From the NCBI RefSeq assembly GCF_032380655.1, contig NZ_JAWDIY010000014.1:62001-126000 (forward strand): a stretch of DNA of 64,000 bases. Reading direction: 5' to 3'. The notes beneath the pieces were generated by a model that searched no databases, was not told where the DNA came from, and was given only the letters and a program-made list of their open reading frames with translations. Numbering within the stretch: the first letter of the stretch is position 1; every line of letters starts with the position of its first letter. Source of the DNA: Diplocloster hominis. GTDB lineage: Bacteria; Bacillota; Clostridia; Lachnospirales; Lachnospiraceae. Position numbers and translations under genes: made by a program. Positions 35,459-43,659 of this stretch are shown here, one piece after another.

Positions 35459-35637
35459 AGGATCTCCATCTTCTCTATCCGGTACTACGCTTTTTATCGG
35501 GGTCGCGTCCCCGTGTACCTGCGCCGATTACGCCCGCGCCCAGGCGGAATTTTTATAATAAAGTCCGACAGCTGCCAGACCTATTACCAAGTCATTCCTG
35601 TTCTCCAAACACTTGTATTTCTGCTGCAGCCATGCAG

Positions 35638-35913
35638 TTATACTGTATGGCTTTCCATATAACGCACCCCTTCTTTTGTGAGGAAAAGGTTATCCCGGTT
35701 TATTACCCGTACTCTTCTGATATCCATCGTTTCTGAGGGGCTCCAGACCACCCCCTGTATCAGTTCCTCATTCTGCAGCTTCATAAGGGCTGACAAAAAT
35801 ACCTGTTCCTCCATCTGTAATTGCTTACTTGTGATCTTCTCCATATTGGGCAGATCCTTCTGGTACTCTGCATAAATAGCCTGAAGTACCTGCTGTTTTA
35901 TATCAGTTGTCAT
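35638..35913 (-). CDS. YjcQ-like winged-helix protein
   Basis: About 91 residues from ATG 35913 (AGGAGG 8 bases ahead). The layout, an N-terminal helix pair, the VFLSALMKLQNEELIQGV helix-turn-helix core and the final LFLTKEGVRYMES wing, fits the YjcQ family often found in prophages. It is probably a small DNA-binding protein acting within the tail operon. The open frame extends to 36000 without a ribosome binding site. Confidence 0.65.
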   Translation of the reverse strand: MTTDIKQQVLQAIYAEYQKDLPNMEKITSKQLQMEEQVFLSALMKLQNEELIQGVVWSPSETMDIRRVRVINRDNLFLTKEGVRYMESHTV

Positions 35914-36108
35914 CTTTTTCCTCCTGCTTGTGTGTACTTTCCTGCATGATATCGGTATACCACGTTCATACCTATATGCCATTTGATTCACGGCATACAT
36001 ACGAAAATACCTTACAATACTTTTATTACCTGTCCTTGTATCTATCCTATCATTTCCAAATGGGACATGCAGGACATCCGGGACAATCTTTCATTTTCTA
36101 TTGATCAT

Positions 36109-36525
36109 TTAATTTTCATTGAGAAACCTAAAATATTCCTTTTTCACACTCTCTCCTGTGGCCCCTCTTCCCATTTTTACAGCTACCGCTTCCCAGGTCA
36201 GGCGCTGGAACACTTTAAACCGGATAATACGCTGCATACGCGCAGGAACCGTGTTTAAGAATTCTTCCGCCTGCAGTTTTACATACTCTGCATTTTTCTT
36301 CCGTTCCTCTAGGAGTTTTTCTTCCAAATGCAGCTGCCAATCCTTATCCTGCATAACCTCTGTACCGGCAGCCTCTATGCATTTGTCCGTATTCGAAAAT
36401 TTGTTTACAGGACCCTCTCCGATGTCCGACATCGATTTTTTCTTTTTTAAATATTTGATGTCATTCTCCGTTTCTTTCACTAATTCACAAGCATCTATGT
36501 ACTCTTCCAAAATTTCTTTTCTCAT
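36109..36525 (-). CDS. ArpU/RinA-like late transcription activator
   Basis: 138 residues. A long N-terminal helical region with a KKKK patch is followed by a sigma-region-4-like helix-turn-helix at the C-terminus (FQRLTWEAVAVKMGRGATGESVKKEYFRFL). Proteins of this build (DUF1492, ArpU, RinA) turn on late genes in Firmicutes phages. It sits near the head of the minus-strand operon, where such an activator is expected. ATG with GGGGGATC ahead. Confidence 0.75.
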   Translation of the reverse strand: MRKEILEEYIDACELVKETENDIKYLKKKKSMSDIGEGPVNKFSNTDKCIEAAGTEVMQDKDWQLHLEEKLLEERKKNAEYVKLQAEEFLNTVPARMQRIIRFKVFQRLTWEAVAVKMGRGATGESVKKEYFRFLNEN

Positions 36526-36536
36526 AATGATCCCCC

Positions 36537-36821
36537 TTACCTGGTAGTTTGTAATGGTTCAAGCTGAAAATATTCGATTCCGTTGTGTATGATATAATTT
36601 CTGCGGTACAGACCATCTCCCTGCATTCTTGTCATAACCGGTATGCCGGAAGCCTCGGAGAGCTGCTCGACTCCCTTATAAAGATGTACACAATAATCGT
36701 TCAGACTGTCTAATGGTTCGATCTCTTTGTCTCCCCTCACACCCTCCATCAATTCTCTGTGGTCCAGAAACAGCTTTTCTAAATTCTGCATCCATGCAAG
36801 TACCTCCTTCTGATTTTCCAT
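36537..36821 (-). CDS. Hypothetical protein of the tail operon
   Basis: About 94 residues from ATG 36821 (GGAGG 9 bases ahead); another ATG at 36851 overlaps the transglycosylase gene. The protein is mostly helical with a C-terminal beta-like segment (YRRNYIIHNGIEYFQLEP). It lies between the lytic transglycosylase and the ArpU-like activator. I do not recognise the family. Confidence 0.6.
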   Translation of the reverse strand: MENQKEVLAWMQNLEKLFLDHRELMEGVRGDKEIEPLDSLNDYCVHLYKGVEQLSEASGIPVMTRMQGDGLYRRNYIIHNGIEYFQLEPLQTTR

Positions 36822-36840
36822 CGCTCTGCATCCTCCTTCT

Positions 36841-37338
36841 CTATTTTCCATGTTCCCGCTCTAACTCACTTGACCGGGCGGCCACAGAAACCGCATAGTT
36901 AGAATAATCACCTGCACTCCATTTTTGATATGCCGTATCCTGACGCATGTTATATTTCATCAGTACCAGATAAATATCTTCATTTTCCGAGAATAATTGG
37001 GACAGATAGTCGATACCAACCAGAATGTTCTGTCTAGGTTCTGTCAGATCGGTAACCCCGAGTCTCTTCATCCGATCCTGATGCCAGTAACTGTTAATCT
37101 GCATCAATCCGATACATTGGCCATTTACTGCTTTCGGGTTCCAGCCGCTTTCAGCTTCTATGATCGCCTCCACCAGCTCTGGACAGATATGATATTCCGC
37201 ACATGTCAATTCTATATAGGTTCTCCAATATTCTCGGTTATCTGCAGCCTCATCACCCAGTATGTCCATGGGCCTGACGGCAGTTATTAATATTGCCAGA
37301 ACGGGAACCAACAACACCATTCTCTTTAACTTATCCAT
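36841..37338 (-). CDS. Lytic transglycosylase (SLT domain), exported
   Basis: 165 residues. An N-terminal signal or anchor segment (LKRMVLLVPVLAILITAV) is followed by an SLT-type domain (about 40-150). It has the catalytic Glu in IIEAESGWNPKAVNG near residue 67 and the CIGLMQIN motif. It cleaves peptidoglycan strands. Being early in the tail operon, it could help assembly or release, or act as a cell-penetrating enzyme. Its start overlaps by 8 bases a tiny upstream gene. Confidence 0.85.
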   Translation of the reverse strand: MDKLKRMVLLVPVLAILITAVRPMDILGDEAADNREYWRTYIELTCAEYHICPELVEAIIEAESGWNPKAVNGQCIGLMQINSYWHQDRMKRLGVTDLTEPRQNILVGIDYLSQLFSENEDIYLVLMKYNMRQDTAYQKWSAGDYSNYAVSVAARSSELEREHGK

Positions 37339-37438
37339 AACAATGCACCTTGCCCTCCTCCACGCTGATTTTGTTAATCCGGATCTGGCTCTCTCTTCCT
37401 ATCCCGGCACTGATAAGACATATCTTATGCATGATCAT
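37331..37438 (-). CDS. 35-residue leader peptide of the tail operon
   Basis: Begins MIMHKICLISAGIGRESQ, with AAGGAG 9 bases ahead of the ATG at 37438, and ends 8 bases inside the transglycosylase gene. The overlap implies translational coupling. It is the first frame of the long minus-strand operon. The composition (amphipathic, two Cys) matches nothing I know. Confidence 0.55.
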   Translation of the reverse strand: MIMHKICLISAGIGRESQIRINKISVEEGKVHCYG

Positions 37439-37637
37439 AATAATTTCTCCTTGTAGGTTTTAAAGGTGATCTTTCTATATTGTAGAAATTTCAGCTGCAA
37501 TATATGGAACTGACGTATTCTAATCATAAAATGGTATGAAAGATCCGAATGGGTTAAATACTGTCCTGGATTATGAATCTACTCTTGCATGTATTACCAA
37601 AATATGGTATTATTATATCGAACATTAGTTCTTATTT

Positions 37638-37920
37638 ACATTTCGTGTCGTTGAGGTTAAAAAAAAATTACTTTTACAACAACAGCTATTTTGTTATGTG
37701 TTATTATTGTTTACTTTGACTTAATTTGTGTATTTGTGGTCAATACAGCTACATCTTTGTTATTAGTATTTTTTACAATTTTAAATATAATGTATTATGC
37801 AATTTCAAAAATTATAAATTCGTCACATTTCGTGTCTATTAATGTTATACCATATCCTGCTTACTGTGTCAACACTTTTTTTTACATTTCGTGTCTATTT
37901 TTGTTTACATTTAGCACGAT
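37638..37920. promoter_or_regulatory. Repressor operator repeats between divergent units
   Basis: ACATTTCGTGTC occurs three times in the same orientation (37638-37649, 37825-37836, 37884-37895), and a weaker copy TTTACATTTAGCACGAT lies at 37904-37920. They sit in the AT-rich gap between the tail operon and the repressor gene. This is where the XRE protein at 37954 would bind to hold both promoters. The open frame across this gap (37691-37936) is AT-rich chance sequence. Confidence 0.7.
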
Positions 37921-37953
37921 GCGTGATATTATATAGACATGGAGGTTGGTAAT

Positions 37954-38283
37954 ATGGGAAATTTTAATAGTGTTTTTCGGAATTTAAGAATTGAGGCTGG
38001 TTATACCCAGGATGGCTTGGCAGAAATACTCGGAATATCCCGAAGTGCCGTCAGCATGTATGAAAATGGTAACAGAGAACCCGATTTTGAAACTCTGGAA
38101 CAAATAGCAGACCTATTTCGGGTAGATATCGATTATCTCCTGGGACGTACCGGCAAACCGGTCAAAACGGCCAACGATTATGAACCGTCGTATGAAGACA
38201 TTCAATCCTTAGTGGCCAGGAACGGCAGGAAATTATCCGTGGAACAAAAGCAGGAAATCATCAGAACATTATTATCAGATTAG
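37954..38283 (+). CDS. XRE family repressor of the tail cluster
   Basis: About 109 residues. Residues 5-65 are a Cro/CI helix-turn-helix (LRIEAGYTQDGLAEILGISRSAVSMYENGNREP). The ATG at 37954 has GGAGG 8 bases ahead. It is read away from the tail operon and is followed by an ImmA-type protease gene 11 bases later. The pair is the arrangement of ImmR/ImmA, where the protease cleaves the repressor after a DNA-damage or quorum signal. Confidence 0.88.
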   Translation: MGNFNSVFRNLRIEAGYTQDGLAEILGISRSAVSMYENGNREPDFETLEQIADLFRVDIDYLLGRTGKPVKTANDYEPSYEDIQSLVARNGRKLSVEQKQEIIRTLLSD

Positions 38284-38294
38284 CAGGTGATCCT

Positions 38295-38996
38295 ATGGAT
38301 ACGCTTCGTATTCAACAAGAAATCTTAGATGTTTTTGAGACAAATTCCATATACTCATTTCCAATAGACTGTTTCTCTTTGTTACGCAAATATGGGTATG
38401 AGTGTGTGAAATATTCCGATCAGAATCCTGAGAAAAAGGCCACCTGCCTGCAGGTCAGCGACGATGCTTTCCGCTTGAAAAAAAAGGTCTACTATAATGA
38501 TACTTTACAGAACTGCAGAATCCGATTTACCCTTATGCATGAATTAGGTCATCATGTATTGAATCATACAGGTGATTCACCGCAAAATGAAACAGACGCC
38601 AATTATTTTGCCAGTAATATATTGGCTCCGCGTATTGCGATCCATTATTCAGAATGTAAGAATGCAAATGATGTATCCCACATTTTTTCCATGAGTTTTT
38701 CAGCCGCAGAAATTGCTTTTGACGATTATCGCCGCTGGCGCCGTTATGTCGCTTATCATAAGATGAGCGTATTAGATAAAGCGATGTATCGACATTTTTT
38801 TAATAGTAATGCGAATCGTTTTGTGTGGCATCTGGAACAATGTTGGGATTGCGGCCGCGAGATTTATAATCAGCCTGGTAAGGAATTCTGTTCCGTATGC
38901 AGCGTCAGATCAGGGCTGGGTCATGATCCGGATTCCGAAGCTTCCGATCCCCTTTCATTGGATGCACGTGTATTAGGTTATATTACCACAACTTGA
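38295..38996 (+). CDS. ImmA/IrrE-type metalloprotease with zinc ribbon
   Basis: 233 residues. The zinc-protease motif HELGHHVLNH is near residue 83, with the downstream Glu-containing helix ETDANYFASNIL. The C-terminal part has four Cys in CWDCGREIY and CSVCSVRSG, a zinc-ribbon-like add-on not typical of the shortest ImmA proteins. It is expected to cleave the upstream repressor and so switch on tail genes. Confidence 0.85.
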   Translation: MDTLRIQQEILDVFETNSIYSFPIDCFSLLRKYGYECVKYSDQNPEKKATCLQVSDDAFRLKKKVYYNDTLQNCRIRFTLMHELGHHVLNHTGDSPQNETDANYFASNILAPRIAIHYSECKNANDVSHIFSMSFSAAEIAFDDYRRWRRYVAYHKMSVLDKAMYRHFFNSNANRFVWHLEQCWDCGREIYNQPGKEFCSVCSVRSGLGHDPDSEASDPLSLDARVLGYITTT

Positions 38997-39011
38997 TTTT
39001 AACATTCACAA

Positions 39012-39053
39012 GCCCTGGGCTCCAGATCCACAACGCAGACAGCTTCCCAGGGC
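39012..39053 (+). terminator. Terminator of the repressor/ImmA operon
   Basis: GCCCTGGG (39012-39019) pairs with CCCAGGGC (39046-39053) across a 26-base loop, followed by TGATTTATTATAAATTCTTTTTG. It lies 15 bases after the protease stop. Confidence 0.6.
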
Positions 39054-39220
39054 CTGATTTATTATAAATTCTTTTTGTTCTCATTCTATAATGTCTTTAT
39101 TCCATCCATGATCAATTTCACTACTGATGGTTATTCTTAAGCTGATCTTTGTATAATTTTATATCACAGGATACTGAAACCTTGCATATAATACAATAAA
39201 ATTCTGATCGGTGCGCTTAC

Positions 39221-39898
39221 ATGAATGATCCACGCGGAACTATGTTCCAACAGGGTGATATTATGCGAATTAATAATGCCTTTGTTGAAGATGTTTCTTG
39301 TTTTAATAACTCCACAGGTTTTATAATAGTATCTTACTCTGTACAAGAAAGAAATAACAGGAATTCTATACAAAACATTCAGTTAAATATCAATAGAAAT
39401 ACTGCGATATTAAATTCTTTTGGACAAAGTATGTGCTCCTGCTGTATTCAAAGGGGCATGTGGGTGAATGTTGCATTTTCATCCCGTATGACTATGAGCA
39501 TACCTCCTCAGGCAAATGCTTTCTGGGTTGTTGTCCAAAGGAATCCTCAATTTCCGATACCGCCATTATTGCCAATACCTCCCCAGCGCCCCTTGCCGCC
39601 TCAGCGACCGTTACCGCCCCAACGCCCTTTGCCGCCTCTGCGACCCTCCACAGAATCAACAGGCCGGATTGTTTTAATTGACTTTGACAATAACTATATC
39701 GTCACAGAAGATCCGAATAACAGAAACAATCAAACCAGATTTCTAATTACGAATACCACCTCTTTTTCAAACCGTTTTGGTGCGCCTATCAGATTTAGTG
39801 CTCTCCAGCCTGGTCAGATGGTCAGGATTACTCATTCGAATATACAAACGCCCAGTATTCCGCCCCAAACAACTGCGTTTCATATTCAACTGATCTAA
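39221..39898 (+). CDS. Two-domain protein with proline-rich linker
   Basis: 225 residues. Two domains of about 90 and 80 residues flank a linker of PPQRPL repeats (about 110-140). Both domains end alike (NAFWVVVQRN and TTAFHIQLI) and contain an SIPPQ pattern (IPPQANAFW, IPPQTTAFH), so they look like a diverged internal duplication, each probably a small beta-barrel. The domain chemistry (Asn-rich, no membrane segment) suggests a structural or surface-coat protein such as seen in spore formers, but I cannot name it. Start is uncertain: the ATG at 39221 has no clear ribosome binding site, whereas one at 39263 has AGGGTG. Confidence 0.65.
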   Translation: MNDPRGTMFQQGDIMRINNAFVEDVSCFNNSTGFIIVSYSVQERNNRNSIQNIQLNINRNTAILNSFGQSMCSCCIQRGMWVNVAFSSRMTMSIPPQANAFWVVVQRNPQFPIPPLLPIPPQRPLPPQRPLPPQRPLPPLRPSTESTGRIVLIDFDNNYIVTEDPNNRNNQTRFLITNTTSFSNRFGAPIRFSALQPGQMVRITHSNIQTPSIPPQTTAFHIQLI

Positions 39899-39938
39899 TT
39901 CAAGTGGTCATCTTTTAAAGCACTATCTTTTAAAGCAG

Positions 39939-39972
39939 AAAACCCAGAGAACTAAATATCCCTGGGTTTTTT
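39939..39972 (+). terminator. Terminator
   Basis: AAAACCCAG (39939-39947) pairs with CTGGGTTTT (39962-39970), followed by TTTAC. It ends the unit of the proline-rich protein gene. Confidence 0.8.
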
Positions 39973-40139
39973 ACTATGTCACATGAATCTTTCCCTCCCA
40001 TATTGCCATCTCGCAATCGCTATCCGGCTTTTACTTATATCCATTCAGTTCCAATCCGCTTTGATAATTTTGCTTGTTAACTTGAATAACTTTTGCTAAC
40101 TTTTATCAGCTTCATATTGTGGCATTCTTTGCTATATGA

Positions 40140-40166
40140 TATAATGTCGGCAGATATTATATCTGC
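40140..40166 (+). promoter_or_regulatory. Promoter with overlapping operator palindrome
   Basis: A TATAAT box near 40140 is followed by the palindrome GCAGATAT-T-ATATCTGC (40150-40166), which would cover the transcription start. This is a typical auto-repressor layout for the XRE gene at 40269. Confidence 0.55.
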
Positions 40167-40268
40167 GCCGGAGCGCTTTCCTTATCGCGGAGTGTGCATC
40201 CTCCCGGAGGGGTCTTGATTGCGTGCAATCATGATATAATGTTCTTGGAAATGCTGGAGATGTTGAAT

Positions 40269-40466
40269 ATGGAAATCGGAAAAAAATTAGCTGATTGCAG
40301 ACGCGCTGCCGGACTTACACAGCAGCAGGCTGCAAATAGGATACATGTATCGAGACAATGCCTGGGAAATTGGGAAACAGGCCAACGACAGCCCCGGATT
40401 GAAGATATTATACAGCTATGCCGGCTTTATCATATCACCTTGGACCAGCTCATCGATACGATATAA
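40269..40466 (+). CDS. Small XRE family regulator
   Basis: About 65 residues (MEIGKKLADCRRAAGLTQQQ onward), almost entirely a Cro/CI helix-turn-helix ending in DQLIDTI. The open frame reaches back to 40194, but GGAG precedes this ATG and the upstream part looks non-coding. It stands alone between the tail-associated genes and the insertion-site remnants. It probably regulates itself. Confidence 0.75.
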   Translation: MEIGKKLADCRRAAGLTQQQAANRIHVSRQCLGNWETGQRQPRIEDIIQLCRLYHITLDQLIDTI

Positions 40467-40498
40467 ATGAGCCTTCCCGGTCCCTGAAAGCGCATGTC

Positions 40499-40610
40499 TT
40501 AGAAGTTTCCAGCCTTCACCGCTCTCTCAAAAGCAGATGGGGCTGGTTTTTCTGAGGTTTGAGGGTCAATTGCGCGATATAGGTGTACTGCTTTGCACTA
40601 CTGACAGCTC
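40499..40610 (-). repeat. Older attachment-site remnant of the GGGtGRT gene
   Basis: On the minus strand the bases ending at 40500 read SAFERAVKAGNF-stop, a decayed copy of the target gene's C-terminus. About 105 bases are homologous to the newer copy starting at 40787, including TATAGGTGT and TTGCACTAC arm-like words. It marks the end of an earlier element inserted at the same site, of which about 280 bases remain. Confidence 0.65.
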
Positions 40611-40786
40611 TATAATGCTTTTAATCAACCTATGCTACACGATTCATTTGACTAACCATATCTATAAATTCTTTCATGTCCTCCACATAAGAATAAGGCG
40701 CATATATTTACAGTCTCAAAAACCGCACCAACCATGAAAGGTTAGTGCGGTCTTTTAAATTTCTTTAATTTACGATTTTATTAAAA

Positions 40787-40890
40787 CTTCCCTGCTTTAG
40801 CGCTCTCTTCAATGGAAACGGTGAAGGGCGGGTTTTCAAGGGTTTGAGGGGTATTTGTGCGCTATAGGTGTGCTACTCTGCACTACTATT
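40787..40890 (-). repeat. Left attachment site (attL) of the integrative element
   Basis: On the minus strand 40788-40826 reads VSIEESAKAGKF-stop, matching the GGGtGRT protein's last residues (VGIEEAAKEGKF-stop at 49686). It is followed by arm-type repeats TGTGCGCTAT (40856), GGTGTGCTAC (40867) and TCTGCACTAC (40877), like those beside the integrase gene. The shared core TCTTCAATG is at about 40805-40813. Confidence 0.75.
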
Positions 40891-40924
40891 GGCTATTTAA
40901 CAACTCTGAATCACTACTATTTCT

Positions 40925-42340
40925 CTATATTTGGTATAACTCATTTATAAAACACTCAACCTCTTTAGAATGTTTTATCAGCCATATATTACATAATTCT
41001 CTCATTATCAACATTTTATCACAAGATATGTATTTACATAAGTCAAGAAACCAATCATGATAATTTTTCCCGTCAATTCTTGATAAAATCACTGTTATTT
41101 CTTCTTTATTCTTATTAACTCCTCTACAAAAAGCACTAATATTATTATCATGACATAATAACGTTTCTTTTAATTCGCTCTCAACATTATTATCCATTGG
41201 TAAGAATGTATATTTCCAGTTAAGTTTTTCTACCGGAACTTTATCTTTCATATCACCATCATAAATACCCACAAAATTGTAATGTATTTTATCATCCCGA
41301 ATAAATTTTAGACACTTCGTTATTTCAGATTCACTTCCAACAGGTACAATTGTATACTTTCTAAGTAAACCAGATGCATATCTTTCAAGTAATATAGACA
41401 AGAACAGTTCTGCCGCCTTATCCTCTACCCAAAAAGTTCCCTTAATCTCTTCTTCGCCACCTAAAATATCATTTACACTTAAATTTATATTAGGCTTCGT
41501 AACATTAACACTATTCGATAACCTCCCTAATATACAAATATGATTTGATTCTATATTTTCTAATATGAAAGGAGAATGGGTAGTAATTATGGTAGAAACC
41601 CCTTTATCAGCTACAATTTTAGCAATATAATCCATTAAATGTCGTTGAGATTCTATTCCAATAAATGTTTCTGGTTCTTCCAGAATCAATATTGAATTAT
41701 CTATTATGTTCTTTAACTTCCAAAATAAAAAGAACAAAAAATGTTCACCCAATCCCATTTTCCTAGAATCATACCTAACTCCATGCGAAATCACTTCAAA
41801 ATATGGCATAGTACCTTTTTCTGAAATATCATCAATTTCAATTATTTTAATTGAGGAATATTCTTTTCCTACTAAATAGCTTACTTCCTCTAAATCTTCC
41901 TCACTTATTTCTATTTCTTCATTTTGTTCTAACAATTCGTCTAAAAAATCTTGCGATAAAAAAAATTCCATAACAATTCTTGCACTATCATAATCTGCAA
42001 ATAAAATATTTTCTTCTATTAAACCTAATGAAAGCGCTTGTTGTCCATAGGTATTTGAACATTCTATTGCGTTATTATTTATTACCGCATGTCCTGTTAT
42101 TACTGCATTTTCAAGTTTTAATAAATCACTTTTATTCTTATCAATTCCTAATAATTCTTTTATAGCAGATATTATAGTAGACTTGCCTGCACCATTCAAA
42201 CCACATATTGCATATATTCCTTTTTCTATATTCACCCCCTTTATTCCATTATAGTTATTAAGTTCTATATCTTTTATGTAATTCTTAAAGTCTCTTTTTG
42301 TTGTTCTTCTCCAATAATCATTTGCACGTGCTGTTCGCAT
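40925..42340 (-). CDS. AAA ATPase fused to TOPRIM-like domain (OLD/PARIS-like)
   Basis: About 471 residues from the ATG at 42340, which overlaps the DUF262 stop as TAATG. Walker A is GLNGAGKST near residue 47. The signature-like MGLGEHFLFF, Walker B SILILEEPETF and switch His in TTHSPF follow by about residue 270. The C-terminal 170 residues have a TOPRIM-like pattern: Glu in FWVEDKAAELF and an Asp-Gly-Asp in GIYDGDMK. Proteins of this class (OLD nucleases, GajA, fused AriA-AriB) act in phage defence. Very AT-rich compared with chromosomal genes here, which supports horizontal acquisition. It is coupled to the DUF262 gene. Confidence 0.75.
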   Translation of the reverse strand: MRTARANDYWRRTTKRDFKNYIKDIELNNYNGIKGVNIEKGIYAICGLNGAGKSTIISAIKELLGIDKNKSDLLKLENAVITGHAVINNNAIECSNTYGQQALSLGLIEENILFADYDSARIVMEFFLSQDFLDELLEQNEEIEISEEDLEEVSYLVGKEYSSIKIIEIDDISEKGTMPYFEVISHGVRYDSRKMGLGEHFLFFLFWKLKNIIDNSILILEEPETFIGIESQRHLMDYIAKIVADKGVSTIITTHSPFILENIESNHICILGRLSNSVNVTKPNINLSVNDILGGEEEIKGTFWVEDKAAELFLSILLERYASGLLRKYTIVPVGSESEITKCLKFIRDDKIHYNFVGIYDGDMKDKVPVEKLNWKYTFLPMDNNVESELKETLLCHDNNISAFCRGVNKNKEEITVILSRIDGKNYHDWFLDLCKYISCDKMLIMRELCNIWLIKHSKEVECFINELYQI

Positions 42341-43521
42341 TAAAATTCTACACCCCATTCATACTCATCGTAAATTTTTTCTAAAACAATAGCCATATTT
42401 TGTTTTCTATCAAAATATTTTTGAACGTCTTTAATTAATTGACTCTTATTATCAAACATAATGGAATAAAAAACATTTAGAATTACATCTCTATATATTA
42501 CAGATAACGCGTCAGTACTGCCCATACTAGCCCTTTGATTATATGTATTCATCATAATTTCAAAAAAAGAATATTTATTTACAAGAGGCAAGTACCATTC
42601 TCTATGAGTTTCAAATACACCATCACGTATCTTACCTTTTAGGTATTCTCTAGATATTTCAAATTTTCTAATTGTTTCTAATAAATCATTGTCATTTATA
42701 TTTATATTTGATTTAATAAAAACAAGCCAGCTAAATAATGTTGCCTTACTAAATTTGATTTTATAACTTGTTTCAGTACTAAGTTTTATAACATTCAAAA
42801 ATTTACTCAAAACTACTTTTGTAATATTTATAGTGTCATCTCCAAACGGAGTATTACTTCTATATTTATCAGATATATCGCTTGCTGCTATTTTTCTCCT
42901 TAAAGTTTTTATTTCAACACAATAACAAAATTTTGATATAATTTCGTCATAAGCCAAACGGGAATTAGAAAATCCCAATACATCTTTTCCTGCCCCCAAT
43001 TTGTCAAATAACTTTACCATATTTTTTATTTGATCTCTAGTTATGCCAATATATGCGTTTCTTTGTTCAGCTGCAGTTAAGCTAACCGGCTGATTAAGTC
43101 TATAAAATAGCTCCGCTGGTTCTTCTGGACTATACTCTGTCAATCTTATTAAAGTTAATGAATATTTCTTTAATAAACGTTGTATTTCAACCGGAAGTTC
43201 TGAATATTTTTTTCCATCTAATTTTTTAATATTTGTATCTAAAGGTCTGATACTTCCATCCACTGTATAAACGTCATTAAAAAAATCTCTTATTGATACT
43301 AGTCTTTGTTGTCCATCAAGAACTTCATCAATTGCATTTTCTGATTGTACTAAATGAATAGGTGGAATTTTCCATCCTCTTAATATAGAATCAATCAATT
43401 TTTTTTTCTTGTTAGCACTCCAAACCTCACCCCTCTGAAAATCAGGTTGCAAATTTATATCTCCATTTTTTATACGTCCTAAAATAGATTCAATTTCCAA
43501 ACTAGTTGTATCACATTTCAT
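42340..43521 (-). CDS. DUF262 family protein (ParB/Srx-like nuclease fold)
   Basis: 393 residues. The N-terminal 150 residues hold the DUF262 hallmarks: INLQPDFQRGEVWS near residue 21 and the catalytic-type DGQQR near 68, plus RLNQPVSLTAAEQRNA near 145. The C-terminal part is helical and unassigned. DUF262 is the N-terminal domain of the GmrSD modification-dependent restriction enzymes and of several defence proteins. Here no DUF1559/HNH domain follows, and the partner is the coupled ATPase-TOPRIM protein. AT-rich. AGGAGG lies ahead of the ATG. Confidence 0.8.
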   Translation of the reverse strand: MKCDTTSLEIESILGRIKNGDINLQPDFQRGEVWSANKKKKLIDSILRGWKIPPIHLVQSENAIDEVLDGQQRLVSIRDFFNDVYTVDGSIRPLDTNIKKLDGKKYSELPVEIQRLLKKYSLTLIRLTEYSPEEPAELFYRLNQPVSLTAAEQRNAYIGITRDQIKNMVKLFDKLGAGKDVLGFSNSRLAYDEIISKFCYCVEIKTLRRKIAASDISDKYRSNTPFGDDTINITKVVLSKFLNVIKLSTETSYKIKFSKATLFSWLVFIKSNININDNDLLETIRKFEISREYLKGKIRDGVFETHREWYLPLVNKYSFFEIMMNTYNQRASMGSTDALSVIYRDVILNVFYSIMFDNKSQLIKDVQKYFDRKQNMAIVLEKIYDEYEWGVEF

Positions 43522-43659
43522 TAAATTTTTCCTCCTACTTATTTCAATAATAAATACAAATAGCTATATTTTTCGTTTCAATCTAATAACGTCATTGCCT
43601 ATATCATGATGTAAACATCATGTTTAAAAATAATCACGATTATAATTTAATGCAATTCG

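Noticed and set aside
37691..37936. 81-codon plus-strand frame upstream of the repressor
   Set aside because: Very AT-rich, contains the repeated operator words and has no ribosome binding site.
40537..40737. 66-codon plus-strand frame between the insertion scars
   Set aside because: No start signals, and it crosses the homologous attachment remnant.
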